Of a stretch of 64,000 bases of DNA, positions 46,649 to 58,477 are shown piece by piece. Source of the DNA: Clitoria ternatea (taxonomy: Eukaryota; Streptophyta; Magnoliopsida; Fabales; Fabaceae); contig CM075673.1 of assembly GCA_037962975.1 (NCBI GenBank), forward strand, positions 21,932,001 to 21,996,000, written 5' to 3'. The notes beneath the pieces were generated by a model. It was given only the letters and a program-made list of their open reading frames with translations, had not been told where the DNA came from and made no database searches. The translations under genes were made by a program, and so were the position numbers. The number at the start of each line of letters is the position of its first letter. Position 1 is the stretch's first letter.

Positions 46649-49420
46649 TATCTGCAAAAGAGCTGCAACACATTGCACAGGACAAGGTATGGATCATACT
46701 TGCCCTATTATTTGGTATCAGTGGTTGTACTTCTTAGGAAAAGTATATTCGAGACATTAGAAAGATGAATCGACAATTAAGTGCTTGTCTCATCTAATTC
46801 TCTCACTACATACAATCACCAAACTGACAGGACTTACAAATCAGTTTTCTGTCCTTTGATGAGTTAGGTTTTCAAAGAAGAGTGCTAGCAAATATTTTTT
46901 TCAACATGTTTTTCTAATGTATTCTGTTTTGGAAATTTGGGCTGAAATTTATTGGCAAGTTGAAATTATGAGTGAGACTCATTAAATAAACACTAAGAAG
47001 TGAGACTTGCATAATTTCAGGCTTTTTAACAGGTTTCAGCTAATGATTGAGCGTTTGAAAGAGTGTGTTAGGTAGTATTTCTAGGATTTCTTAGCTTCCT
47101 AATCATTGGCTACCTAACTTGGCTGATACACTTCATACCAAATTCTGAACTAGTGTAGTCATCCGGTGCAATCAATGCAAGGCAGATGCTTTTTACACTT
47201 TTTTCTTTTTATACCTCCCCCTTATTTTTTTATTTAACATTATTCTAAAAATATTCTCTCACCCAAGGGAAAGTCTTGTGGCATAATCGACAAAAGTAGG
47301 ACACCACGCACTTACAAAGACTAATTTCTGGAGATTAATCAAATAAACTGTCGAAAGCTTATTTCATTTTTGTTAGAAATTAATTTCTGGAAAGTTAATT
47401 AGACAAACTTTCAAAAATTAATCAAATTGATGTATCATGGTTTAATCAAAGTTATATCAGGTGCAACTTCAATTATATTATAAACTGTGAAAGTAAATTT
47501 AGAAAAGCATAGGCAGCACAAAGTCGCAAAGTCCCAAAGAGTGGTAAACCTAATATGGTGCCTACTAATTAGCTGAACAGCCGTGCTTATTACTTATTAT
47601 TACAAAATTAGACATTTTACGGGAGTTAAGGTATAGGTTAAATTACAGCTTTTGTATATAAAGGCTCTTTAGGAATACTTTCGAATTTAATAAGTAATTA
47701 GATTTGTTTATATTTCAGGATAATTTTTTGTTGTTCATTATATTTAAAGACGGAGATAGTATTAAACAATTTTCTTATTTGAATGCTGAAATGGATGTTG
47801 GTTTGTGTGACCTTTATAGAATTTGGAGCCGATTTTCTCTATTATCAAGAGGAATTATGAACTTTTGATGATACAGTTGCAAAGCCACATAATTCTACTC
47901 TTTTTTAGAATCGAGGCTATATATATTGTTTTTGACTGAAAACAATATCGTCAACACTAAACAATTTCTTGCTGCCTCAACATTTAAAAGATGATCATAT
48001 TAGAGCATATTTCTCTTGTACACTCAGTTGTCTTTTAGCTGACACCTATGTCTGCAGATTGGTACTCTCTTGCAATTGTGCTGAGGATGGGGTTTTGCAT
48101 TTGGTCTGTTTTCCACAAGTTGAAACAAAGCAGAAGACATTAACAAGGTTGACAAGTACTTCAGTGCTCACCTCTTTTTTGGCCAGTACACAACTTCAAC
48201 ATGCAGTTGTATTGTATCACACATTCAATTCCCCGATTGTCAATGACAACTACCTCATACATATTTTAATCTCATGAATCATGATACTACTCCACAACCC
48301 CACGGCTAAATATTTCAAAACAAAAACGTCTACAATGTAAAGGATCCACCAACAAAATTTCAGAGCAAATATTAGCATTCATATACCACACGTATACAAG
48401 ATATTTGCAAGGGTAATGAGATGCGAATAGATGAAAGGCAAACCTTGATCATCAATTCTGTTGCCGGGGGTAAAAGGGTAGCAACAATCGGAGTCCAAAC
48501 GGAAGAAAAAAAAATTGTAGCAAATTTTAGAAATTCAACCTTTGTCTCAATAACTGACATGCTACACTTCTTTTCTTGCACTCCCAAATGGTAAAATTAT
48601 TTCTTATTATTAACTGTTGCATATCGATTTATAAAAAGTCTGACATGACATGTGACTTAAATTGTTTAAAAACAAATAAAATGTAGTTAAAGAATGATTT
48701 ATACTAAACATGTACACATTCGAGTAATGTACCAAATATTTTTTTCGTTGACAACGTAAATAGTTAAATTTGAGGTTTGTGCTTATCACGTATGACTATT
48801 CAAATCTCCCACTTGGCCAGCTCTAGTGAGTATGCAATCAAAAGACATTTATATCAACTACTGGAAATTGTATATATTACTTTCATTGGATGTTATAATC
48901 TTGACACTTACTATAAACATTTTTATCATCTCATTTGTCAGTTGTTTTATTCAGATCATTTTTGTTATTTGTTTATATAATTTTAAAACTTGTATCACTT
49001 TAATTTATTTCTATCTAATAAGTAGAATATTCATTATTTATATTGAAAGAATCTGACCTCTTAAATGAATTTTATCTGTAAATTACTTAAGTTTTAAAAT
49101 ACTTATGCAATATATGAGAAGCATATTAGTACAATGGTTAAACATGGCTTCAAATCCTCTTTGTTTGGACAATGAGTAAAAGGCGAAAAAATGATCAGAA
49201 AAAAAATTAAAATAGAAAATGATATAAGGGAAATGAAACGTGAGAATTAAGGTTATTTGGTTGGTGAAACAAATGAAAACTTGAATATTTTTCTTTTATA
49301 TGTTTTTCGGTTTGTATAAAGTAGGAAGAAAAAATCTTATATTTTATAATATCGTATTACCTTGAAAAGATATGTTATATATTATTATTTACAGTCTAGC
49401 TAACCAAGAATGCTGAAAAT
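46649..49420. other. Intergenic region after the MOM1-like gene
   Basis: No convincing gene. A short segment at 46642-46687 (encoding SLISAKELQHIAQDK before a GTATGG donor-like site) could be an alternative last exon of the MOM1-like gene. Small frames at 47969-48277 and 48372-48587 have no recognised domain. The rest is AT-rich. Confidence 0.35.
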
Positions 49421-49424
49421 GAAA

Positions 49425-49830
49425 TGTGATGTGAGACTTCCAACACGCCCCTTCCAACGAAGCCTGCCAGACTAGGTAAGGGGTAACTTTTGACCCATAG
49501 CGAAAGAGCAACTCTTGACCATAAAAACCGTAAAAAATACTCTAGCTCTGACACTATGTTAAAGGTTCCATTCCAAAACCAATTGATAATGGTTGGAGTT
49601 GCCCAACAGGTATTTAAACCATGTGTAATATGATGAGGCAGACGATATGAGACTTCTAACACGCCCCTTCCAACGAAGCCTGTCGAACCAGACAAGGGAT
49701 AACTTTTAACCCATAACGAAAAGGCAACTCTTGGCCCATAAGAACCGAAAAGAAATGCTCTGACTCTGATACCATCTTAAATTTGGGTATTAGGCCTAAT
49801 TCAATACTTAAATTTAAGCCTATAGGACCC
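49425..49830. repeat. Intergenic repeat with direct duplications
   Basis: Two copies about 210 bp apart of GAGACTTCCAACACGCCCC plus CGAAGCCTG...GGGATAACTTTT (49432-49555 and 49648-49790). On the reverse strand 49653-49643 reads GTCTCATATCG, followed after 24 bases by TTTAAATA (49618-49611). The end, TTAAATTTGGGTATTAGGCC, also starts the repeat at 36277, so these repeats form one family. Confidence 0.65.
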
Positions 49831-50192
49831 ACGACAGGAATTTTACATCATCAAAAGATAAATGTGCCAAACACAAGAAATTTGTTCATAATCTGTTTTC
49901 TTTTCTTTAGATTTTTCCCCATGATTTTACAATATTTCTAATAGAGTATATAAGGGTGCATAAACTTATGAAGAGAAGATAGATATAAGATGAAAAGAGA
50001 AAAAATGTGGCATATATGATAATAAGTAAGAAAGAACAATTAGGAGAAAGACAAAAAATTTAGTTAAGAATAATATGATGGAAGCAGGGCCTTGGCAAAC
50101 AAGTGAAATTCCATTACAATATTAAATTACATGTTACTATTTGATATCAAAGGAACATTGAAATGAGGCTTTCCATATTGGTTTGCTACAGT

Positions 50193-50542
50193 CTAGGCAA
50201 ACCAAAGGATTATCACTGCACTTGTATTAAAACAAAGAAAATATTTGCACGGTGATTGTAAAATTAAAAAAAGTGAAAGAGGAGCACCATTCCAGTCCCC
50301 AAGGAATTCCATAAGAGGATCAATAATTTTACCTTGGCATATTGTTGTGAATAGTTTATCACACTCCTCACCAGGTGAAATGACCTTTTCTCCAGTCAAC
50401 AACCCAGTTCCCAACTCCTCTCTCACAAACTTGTATAATGGATAAGATCTGCATTCTTTGATCTTGTTTGGAACTGCAATGTTCCCACTCTCATAAGCAG
50501 CCCTTACACTTTCAACTTCCTTTGGCAAAAGGGTCTTCATCT
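50193..50542 (-). pseudogene. Phenylalanine ammonia-lyase pseudogene, 3' part
   Basis: Directly after the chromovirus boundary the reverse strand encodes MKTLLPKEVESVRAAYESGN, SYPLYKFVREELGTGLL and ISPGEECDKLF, the C-terminal end of plant phenylalanine ammonia-lyase, which deaminates phenylalanine to cinnamate at the entry to phenylpropanoid metabolism. The usual NGAPLPIC-type ending is changed: after NGAPL the frame runs on about 25 unrelated residues to 50193. The remainder of the gene is at 61646-62667, beyond the retrotransposon. Confidence 0.88.
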
Positions 50543-53500
50543 TGTAACATCCTAAAAATTTTATTCTCATGTATAATCATTTTGATTTAGACCATCAATG
50601 ATATTATCCATTTTATCTCAACTTTCTACATAAATTTTTGGTTAGGACAACATCTTCAATTTAACCTTTTACCATGGTAAATAATTTTAACTTTATACCT
50701 TTGGTAAAAGTTAATCAAATAATTTATTACCTATTTCCTTAGTTATTAATTTCCTTGGCTTTTCCAATTACTCTCATCAAATTGCCACATACTCCACTCA
50801 AAATGCGTCATCTTGTACACATTTTAATTGTTAGTTAGAGTCCGAATTTGGAAATGTGTCCAACTACAAAGTTGTTCCTCTTTTTCTTATCTTTCCAACA
50901 AGACCAAATTTGTTAAATTCCATTAAGATATGAGAGAGATATGTCCAAAATACCGAAACAGTGTCAGAATTGATATTTTATTTCAATCATATCATCTTGT
51001 ACATATTTTAATACCTTGTTAGAGTCCGAATTTGAAAAAGTCGTAAACTACAAAGTTGTTCCTAGTTGTCTTAGCTTTCCAACAAGACCACATTTGTTAA
51101 AATCCATTAAGATATGAGAGAGATATGCCTAAAATACCAAAACAGTGTCAGAATTGATATTTACTTCAATCAAACAAACTACATTATGTAGGCTGCGGAA
51201 ATGGTCAACAATCCAGCTCATTTTTCTCACCTAAAACCTCCATTATCACCATAATTCATGCACCTAACATCCCACTACAATCCCATTATGAAAATCTTGT
51301 CCCCCACTTGTCATTTACATCATTAAATCAACACTACATCTTGTTCCCAAGTCTGAATTCTTAGAACAAGCTAAAGTTAGTGAAGTCTCTCTCTTATTTT
51401 CTTTCACTTTCTCCATCAATTTCACTCTTGATCTGAAGCTAGGACAATAATACAACACTTTCAACCACTTTAGGAACCTCCATTAAGGTAAGAGGGGACA
51501 GGGTTGTGAATATTTGTGAAATGGGTAGAATTGTATGCTGATTCTAGGATTCCAGAATTTATTCGTAACTTGTTGCTCATTTTTGATATTGAAAACGTGT
51601 GAATTTGACTCTGACTTCTTCATAAAAGTTGTAGATCTTTTTGATATCTGAATTTTGAGACCTGAATCAAGTAATTTGAATAAGTATAGAAAAAGTTATA
51701 GCCAAAATACTACAGCATGTTCGTGTGAAAGATTTATCCTTTGTTTTGTGTATATATTGATTTACTGGGAACTGTACGTGCATAATCAGCCTTGGATGTC
51801 TTCATGAAAGTTGTAGATAATTAAGTTGTGGATCTTTACAAAGTGGTTTCACATTAAAATAATTTTTGTAACTCAAGTTATGCTCATAATACTGAAGTAT
51901 GTACAAGCTGTAAATCTGTAAACTTGAAATCCATAACTTATTGTTAAAATTGGACATTTTGTAGTAAGAATTAGTGATTAGTGTCTTCATGAAAGTTGTA
52001 AATCTTTTTGTTATGTGAATTTTGAGACCTGAACCGATTGATTTGAGTATGTGTAGCAAAAGTTATAGCCAAAATACTACTGTATGTCCGAGTGAAAGAT
52101 TTGCTTCATGTTTAGTGTATATTTTGATATGCTGCGAATTATACATGCATAATCAGCCTTGGATGTCTTCATGAAAGTTGTAGATAATTAAGTTGTGGAT
52201 TTTTAGAAAGTGGTTTCACATCAAAATAATTTTTGTAGTTCAAGTTATGCTCAAATTACTGAAGTATGTGCAAGCTGAAATTCTGAAATTCTGGAATTTT
52301 GGAAATCCGAATCTTGTTTTCAATACTGGGAATTTTGTGGTATGAATTAGTTGTTTGAGTCTTCATGAAAGTTGTAGATAATTATGTTAAGAGTATTTTA
52401 GAACTGGTTTCATGCAAAAATCATTTTTGTAACTCCAGAAACACTGAAATTACTAATATATGTACGTTTTGAAAAACTCACCTTGAGGCAGTGTGGTATT
52501 TTGTGAATAAGTAATATTTCTGTTCGGAATTTGAAACTGTTTTCTTCATGAAAGTTGTAGATAATTGTATTATTGAGCTATAGAAAGTGGAATCACCTAA
52601 AAAGGAGTTGATTTGCCCATGTTATGACTGTTTTGCTAATGTATGTTGCTGTTGGGGATGCTGAAAGTCAACTAGAATGGCTATTTTGAAAGAAAATGAT
52701 ATTTTCTCTATGTATAAAAATTATTTATTAAATTATTGAGGGATTATGAATTATTATAAATGTTATTGAGTATCACACAGTTTGTATATTGTGATGGTGA
52801 ATAATTATGAATGACATAATTAATATATATGTACATGAATGCCTTGTGGTTATTGACATATGTGGTTGAAACAGTAAATCCATGATTTTGTGAATTATTA
52901 TGTGTATTATGTTCCTTGAGGACTTGTAGTATCCAAGAGGTTTTGGAAATGTGGATATCATGGTATGTTAAAAGAATTAAAGGCATTCATGCATCATAAG
53001 CATTCGGACGCACCATGGAATTTAGGGGTTCCATGATTGCCTACCCTGGTGGGGGGTTACTCTATGATGAGTTAAGCCCTATTATGTTGTGTGCCATGGA
53101 GTGTAGGGATTCATGGTTTATGCAGAAGTCCTACTTATGATATTGTGTACTTCGGTACTTAAGCGCCATGAAGTATAGGGATTCATGGTATATGCTAAAG
53201 CCCTATTTGTGTCTCTATGAGACTTTTACTGCAGTATTCCCACCAAGACCAAATGGATCCAGCATGACATCATTTGACTAATTAAAGATCTATTAATGGA
53301 CTTGTTTGGCATATTCATCATATCATTATGAATTGTTTATTGTGTTTGTGCAATTTTATCTATTTTATATTTATTCTATATTCTGTCTCACTCTTACATT
53401 AATTTTTACAGTGAATGACACGCAGAATGCAGAGTGATGCCATGATGGATGTCTATTTGTTTTATTACCTGAACTTTGAATTTATGGGTTATAATAAATA

Positions 53501-53710
53501 TAATATGTCATGTACCATTATCTTCACAATCGTTTCCGCTACTTAAATATTTTCTTGAATTTAATTATTCACGACTAGTATGTATGATAATTTTTCCGCT
53601 GTTATTAATTGTTATATAAACTCTGAATTAAATTTATAATTTTTAAAATGATCTTTCGAAAAAGCGAAACATTTACTCGAAAATTTTAATCCACGTTTCG
53701 GGGCGTTACA
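50543..53710 (+). repeat. 5' LTR of the chromovirus with ~184-bp internal periodicity
   Basis: The motif CTTCATGAAAGTTGTAGAT (or one-base variants) recurs at 51618, 51800, 51985, 52167, 52361 and 52544, spacing 182-194 bp, with related sequence between copies. An earlier pair (AGAGTCCGAATTTG with CAAAGTTGTTCCT, near 50840 and 51020) has the same spacing. The 3' LTR at 58478-61645 carries the same structure. Confidence 0.85.
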
Positions 53711-54010
53711 TGTTGGTATCAGAGCATTTTCAAAAATTTAGGACCAATTGCTATGCCATGTACTGTTTCTCGACATAATATGTAAAATGTTTGATTTATT
53801 GCTTGATAACATGCTAAATGTATACTATATGACTTATGCCTGACTGATTAATTGCAAAAAGATTTGTTTTGATTACCGCTTGATGATATGATAAATGTGT
53901 GATATGATTGATTGCTTAACTGATAAACTGTAGAATAATGATAGTTATATAGTATTTATATATGATATATTATCCCTTAGAATTGGTATAAACCAAACTA
54001 CGAATATAGG

Positions 54011-57000
54011 ATGGCAAGAAACAACAACAACAACAACCACGATATGGCAGCAGCTTTCAACCGTTTAGCTGAAGCCATAGAACGACAAAATCAACCAAGG
54101 AGCACTGGAGGACTCCATGGGTTAGACCACTTCCTGAAGAGAAAGCCTTCACAATTCAAAGGAGGTTATAATCCAGAAGGAGCATATCTTTGGGCCAAGG
54201 AAATGGAGCGTATCTTTCGAGCATTGCCCTGCACAGAATACGAAAAGGTGGAGTATGCCACCTATATGTTGGTGGAAGAGGCAGAGAACTGGTGGATTCA
54301 TGCTAGAATCCGTATGATCGAGACTGACAGACCCTTGATCTGGGCCAACTTCAAAGACTGTTTCTTGGAGAAATATTTTCCAGCAAGTGTGAAAAGTCGC
54401 AAGGAGCTGGAATTTATGGAGTTGAAACAAGGCTCGATGTCCGTTGGAGAATATGCTGCAAAGTTTGAAGAACTATCTCTCTTTTACCCTCCTTTTCAAC
54501 AAGCTGGTGCCGAAGAATCAAAATGTGTTAAATTTGAGAACGGACTGAATCTAGAAATCAAAGAAGCGATAGGGTACCAAGAAATTCGGAGTTTTCCCAT
54601 TTTGATCAACAAATGCAGAATTTTTGAAGAGAATCATCAAGCCAGACTGGCACATGAAAAGGCCAATAGACAACTGAAACCTCAGTCAGTTGATTTCAAA
54701 AGAAGAGGATCGTTCTATCCAAATCGCTCCAGAGGCAGATCATCATCATCGTCATCTTTTGATAGACGCAATAACATGAGGTGTCTTAAGTGTGGAGGTA
54801 ATCATCATGTACGTGATTGTAACAGACGTCTTGAAGAGGTCACTTGCTTCCGATGTAACCAAAAAGGACACATCAGTCCAAATTGTCCGCAGAACAATCA
54901 AAACAACAACAGGAACACTATGAGTGAACCAAGAGGCTCTAATTATCAGAGAGGCCGAGGAGAAGACACACGTACTGCCCAACCTCCAAGACAGAACAGG
55001 GAGTCCACAGATCAGAGGTTGCAACAAACAGCTGGGAGAGTCTATGCCATCAGCGGTTCAGAGGCAGACCAAGCTGATGACCTCGTACAAAGTAAGTGTG
55101 ACATTAATGGTACAATCCTATCTGTGTTATTTGATTCTGGTGCTACACATTCTTTCATTTCTGATGAGTGTATTAGACGCCTTCAATTACCTGTGAAGCC
55201 TATGACATATGATCTGATTGTTTCTACTCCCACCGGTACACAACTTAGAACTGCTAAGGTGTGTAACGAATGTTCTATACTCATAGAAGGTAGACGCTTT
55301 CTTGTCGATCTTGTTTGTTTACCTTTGAAGGATCTGGACGTGATTCTGGGGATGAACTGGTTATCGACAAATCGAGTCTTGGTGGACTGTCACAACAAGA
55401 CCGTGATATTTCCATCAGAAAATCTAAATTCTGACAACCTCAAGACCTATGTATTACAAGGTGAAAGTCAATTGTTTGCTTTATTCACTCTTTACAAAGA
55501 AGATGGTGAACCTAAAGCAATCGAGATGCCGGTTGTTTCTGAATTTCCTGAAGTATTTCCTGAAGATGTCTCAAGTTTACCTCCAGAACGTGAGGTAGAA
55601 TTCTCCATTGATTTAATTCCAGGAGCAGAACCAGTGTCTAAAGCTCCATACCGTATGGTACCAATTGAACTGGCGGAACTGAAGAAACAAATTGAAGAGT
55701 TGCTGGAGAAGCATTTCATCAGACCGAGTGTGTCACCATGGGGAGCGCCAGTATTGCTCGTCAAGAAGAAAGATGGAAGCATGAGGTTATGCGTAGATTA
55801 TCGTCAACTGAATAAATTGACAGTGAAGAATAGATATCCTTTGCCCAGAATTGATGATCTGATAGATCAATTGAGAGGTGCTGCAGTGTTTTCCAAGATT
55901 GATCTACGATCGGGGTATCATCAGATTCATGTCAAGTCTGAGGATATTCCAAAGACAGCCTTTAGAACACGATATGGTCATTACGAGTACCTTGTGATGC
56001 CCTTCGGAGTGACCAATGCCCCAGCCGTATTCATGGATTACATGAATCGAGTATTTCATCCCTACTTGGATCAATTTGTCATCATTTTCATTGATGATAT
56101 TCTGATCTATTCAAAAACTGCAGAGGAACATGAAAAACATCTTCGAGTGGTATTGCAGATTTTGAAGGAGAAGCAGTTGTATGCAAAGTTATCAAAATGT
56201 GAATTCTGGTTGAAAGAGGTAAAATTCCTAGGCCATGTAATCTCAAACGAAGGAGTATCTGTGGATCCTTCTAAAATAGAAGCTGTGGTAAACTGGGAGA
56301 GACCTACTTCAGTCACTGAGATACGAAGTTTCCTGGGATTGGCTGGTTATTATCGGAGATTCATTGAAGGGTTTTCTCAAATTGCCCTACCAATGACTCG
56401 GCTAACCCGGAAGAATCAACCTTTTTCTTGGACGCCAGAATGTGAGAAAAGTTTCCAAGAACTGAAGTTGAAGCTTACATCTGCTCCAGTCTTAACCTTA
56501 CCTAACCCACAAGAAGATTTCATGGTTTATTGTGATGCTTCCAAAATGGGCTTAGGATGTGTTTTGATGCAGCAACAAAAGGTGGTTGCCTATGCTTCTA
56601 GACAGTTGAGACCACATGAGATGAACTATCCGACGCATGATCTAGAATTGGCAGCAGTGGTATTTGCTCTGAAAATCTGGAGACACTATTTGTATGGAGT
56701 CAGGTTTGAAGTGTTCAGTGACCACAAGAGCTTGAAGTATTTGTTCGATCAAAAAGAATTAAACATGAGGCAACGAAGGTGGATGGAATTTCTTAAAGAT
56801 TATGAATTTGATTTGAAATACCATACAGGAAAAGCAAATGTGGTGGCAGATGCACTAAGCCGAAAGTCCATTCATATGGCATCTTTGATGATAAAAGAAA
56901 TAGAGATGATAGAACAGTTCAGAGACATGAACTTGGGTGTAGAGATAAAATCTTCAAGGAGTATGACTTTGGGGACTTTGAAAATAACCAATGATTTCCT

Positions 57001-58423
57001 GAAACTGTTAGGTGAAAGACAGAAAGAAGATTTGCCATTACAGGAGTTGAGAGAATTACAGGCGAATGGAAAAGATATGGGAATACAAGAAGGATCAAAT
57101 GGAATTTGGAGGATCAGGAATAGAATTTGTGTACCAGATGATGTTGATCTGAGAAGGACGATTCTAGAAGAAGCGCATAAAAGTATGTTGAGCATTCATC
57201 CTGGATCAACTAAGATGTATCAAGATCTGAGGAAAAGCTTTTGGTGGCCAAGGATGAAGAAAGAGATAGTTGAATATGTGGCTTCATGTCTGGTGTGTCA
57301 AAAAGCCAAAGTAGAACACCAGAAGCCATCTGGTGAACTGCAACCATTAGAGATTCCTGTCTGGAAATGGGATGACATCTCAATGGACTTTGTGTCGGGG
57401 TTACCAAGAACACGTTCAGAGAATGATGCAATCTGGGTTATTGTAGACAGATTGACAAAGTCTGCTCACTTTCTCCCAATGAATATGAAGAACTCTTTAC
57501 AAAAGTTGGCACAGTTATATGTGAAGGAGATCGTAAGACTACATGGTGTACCATCAAGTATTGTGTCAGATAGAGATCCAAGATTCACTTCCCGATTCTG
57601 GGGAAGCTTGCATCAGGAATTGGGTTCAAAGCTTCGATTGAGTTCAGCTTATCATCCCCAAACAGATGGACAGTCAGAACGTACCATACAAAGTTTGGAA
57701 GACTTACTGCGATCTTGTGTGATTGAACATGGTGGTAGTTGGGAGCAGTTTCTTCCATTGATTGAATTCACGTATAATAATAGCTACCACAGCAGTATTG
57801 GTATGGCTCCATTCGAAGCATTGTATGGTAGGAAGTGTCGAACGCCACTTTGTTGGTTAGAAACTGGTGAAAGTTTGGCGTTAGGACCTGAAATTGTGCA
57901 GCAGACTACTGAACAGATAGAAATGATCAGAGAAAAGATGAAGGCATCTCAGGACAGACAGAAGCAGTATTATGATAAGAGGAGGAAACCACTTGAATTC
58001 CAAGTTGGTAAGCATGTATTTTTGAAGGTTTCACCTCACAAGGGGATTGGTCGAGCATTGAAGAGTAAGAAATTGAGTCCGAGATTCATTGGACCATATG
58101 AGATCCTAAAGAGGGTTGGTACAGTGGCATATCAGATTGCACTTCCCCCTCACCTGGCAAATCTGCACAATGTATTTCATGTATCACAGCTAAGGAAGTA
58201 CGTACAAGATCCCAACCATGTGATTGCTGCCGATGATATTGAAGTTAGAGAAAATCTGACCATCTCCACAGAACCTACACAGATTCTAGAAAGATCGAAT
58301 AAACGCTTGAGGAACAAGAATGTACCACTCGTAAAAGTTGCATGGAAACAAGGAACTGATGTAACTCTGACTTGGGAGCGTGAAGATGCTATGAGGACAC
58401 AGTATCCAGAATTGTTTCACTGA
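54011..58423 (+). CDS. Chromovirus gag-pol polyprotein, intact (1470 aa)
   Basis: One uninterrupted frame. In order: gag (residues 1-250, WANFKDCFLEKYFP region), two zinc knuckles (CLKCGGNHHVRDC ~258 and CFRCNQKGHISPNC ~279), aspartic protease (LFDSGATHSFIS ~373), reverse transcriptase (YRMVPIELAELKKQIEELL, LCVDYRQLNKLT, active site FIDDILIYSK ~693), RNase H (YCDASKMGLG ~840), integrase with an HHCC zinc site (HPGSTKMY ... CLVCQ, ~1062-1099) and a D-D-E core (D~1125, D~1187 in DRDPRF, E~1223 in TDGQSERT). A C-terminal chromodomain-like module ends in TWEREDAMRTQYPELF (~1405-1470). All catalytic motifs are present, so the element may still be mobile. Confidence 0.96.
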   Translation: MARNNNNNNHDMAAAFNRLAEAIERQNQPRSTGGLHGLDHFLKRKPSQFKGGYNPEGAYLWAKEMERIFRALPCTEYEKVEYATYMLVEEAENWWIHARIRMIETDRPLIWANFKDCFLEKYFPASVKSRKELEFMELKQGSMSVGEYAAKFEELSLFYPPFQQAGAEESKCVKFENGLNLEIKEAIGYQEIRSFPILINKCRIFEENHQARLAHEKANRQLKPQSVDFKRRGSFYPNRSRGRSSSSSSFDRRNNMRCLKCGGNHHVRDCNRRLEEVTCFRCNQKGHISPNCPQNNQNNNRNTMSEPRGSNYQRGRGEDTRTAQPPRQNRESTDQRLQQTAGRVYAISGSEADQADDLVQSKCDINGTILSVLFDSGATHSFISDECIRRLQLPVKPMTYDLIVSTPTGTQLRTAKVCNECSILIEGRRFLVDLVCLPLKDLDVILGMNWLSTNRVLVDCHNKTVIFPSENLNSDNLKTYVLQGESQLFALFTLYKEDGEPKAIEMPVVSEFPEVFPEDVSSLPPEREVEFSIDLIPGAEPVSKAPYRMVPIELAELKKQIEELLEKHFIRPSVSPWGAPVLLVKKKDGSMRLCVDYRQLNKLTVKNRYPLPRIDDLIDQLRGAAVFSKIDLRSGYHQIHVKSEDIPKTAFRTRYGHYEYLVMPFGVTNAPAVFMDYMNRVFHPYLDQFVIIFIDDILIYSKTAEEHEKHLRVVLQILKEKQLYAKLSKCEFWLKEVKFLGHVISNEGVSVDPSKIEAVVNWERPTSVTEIRSFLGLAGYYRRFIEGFSQIALPMTRLTRKNQPFSWTPECEKSFQELKLKLTSAPVLTLPNPQEDFMVYCDASKMGLGCVLMQQQKVVAYASRQLRPHEMNYPTHDLELAAVVFALKIWRHYLYGVRFEVFSDHKSLKYLFDQKELNMRQRRWMEFLKDYEFDLKYHTGKANVVADALSRKSIHMASLMIKEIEMIEQFRDMNLGVEIKSSRSMTLGTLKITNDFLKLLGERQKEDLPLQELRELQANGKDMGIQEGSNGIWRIRNRICVPDDVDLRRTILEEAHKSMLSIHPGSTKMYQDLRKSFWWPRMKKEIVEYVASCLVCQKAKVEHQKPSGELQPLEIPVWKWDDISMDFVSGLPRTRSENDAIWVIVDRLTKSAHFLPMNMKNSLQKLAQLYVKEIVRLHGVPSSIVSDRDPRFTSRFWGSLHQELGSKLRLSSAYHPQTDGQSERTIQSLEDLLRSCVIEHGGSWEQFLPLIEFTYNNSYHSSIGMAPFEALYGRKCRTPLCWLETGESLALGPEIVQQTTEQIEMIREKMKASQDRQKQYYDKRRKPLEFQVGKHVFLKVSPHKGIGRALKSKKLSPRFIGPYEILKRVGTVAYQIALPPHLANLHNVFHVSQLRKYVQDPNHVIAADDIEVRENLTISTEPTQILERSNKRLRNKNVPLVKVAWKQGTDVTLTWEREDAMRTQYPELFH

Positions 58424-58477
58424 GGAGTGCGTAATGATTAAATTTTGAGGACGAAATTTTTATTAGGGTGGGAGAAT

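Noticed and set aside
48372..48587. 71-codon minus-strand frame
   Set aside because: No domain, no splice support, no relatives recognised; treated as chance.
52744..52986. 80-codon minus-strand frame repeated almost unchanged at 60679-60921
   Set aside because: Both lie at the same place in the two chromovirus LTRs; conservation reflects LTR identity, not a gene.
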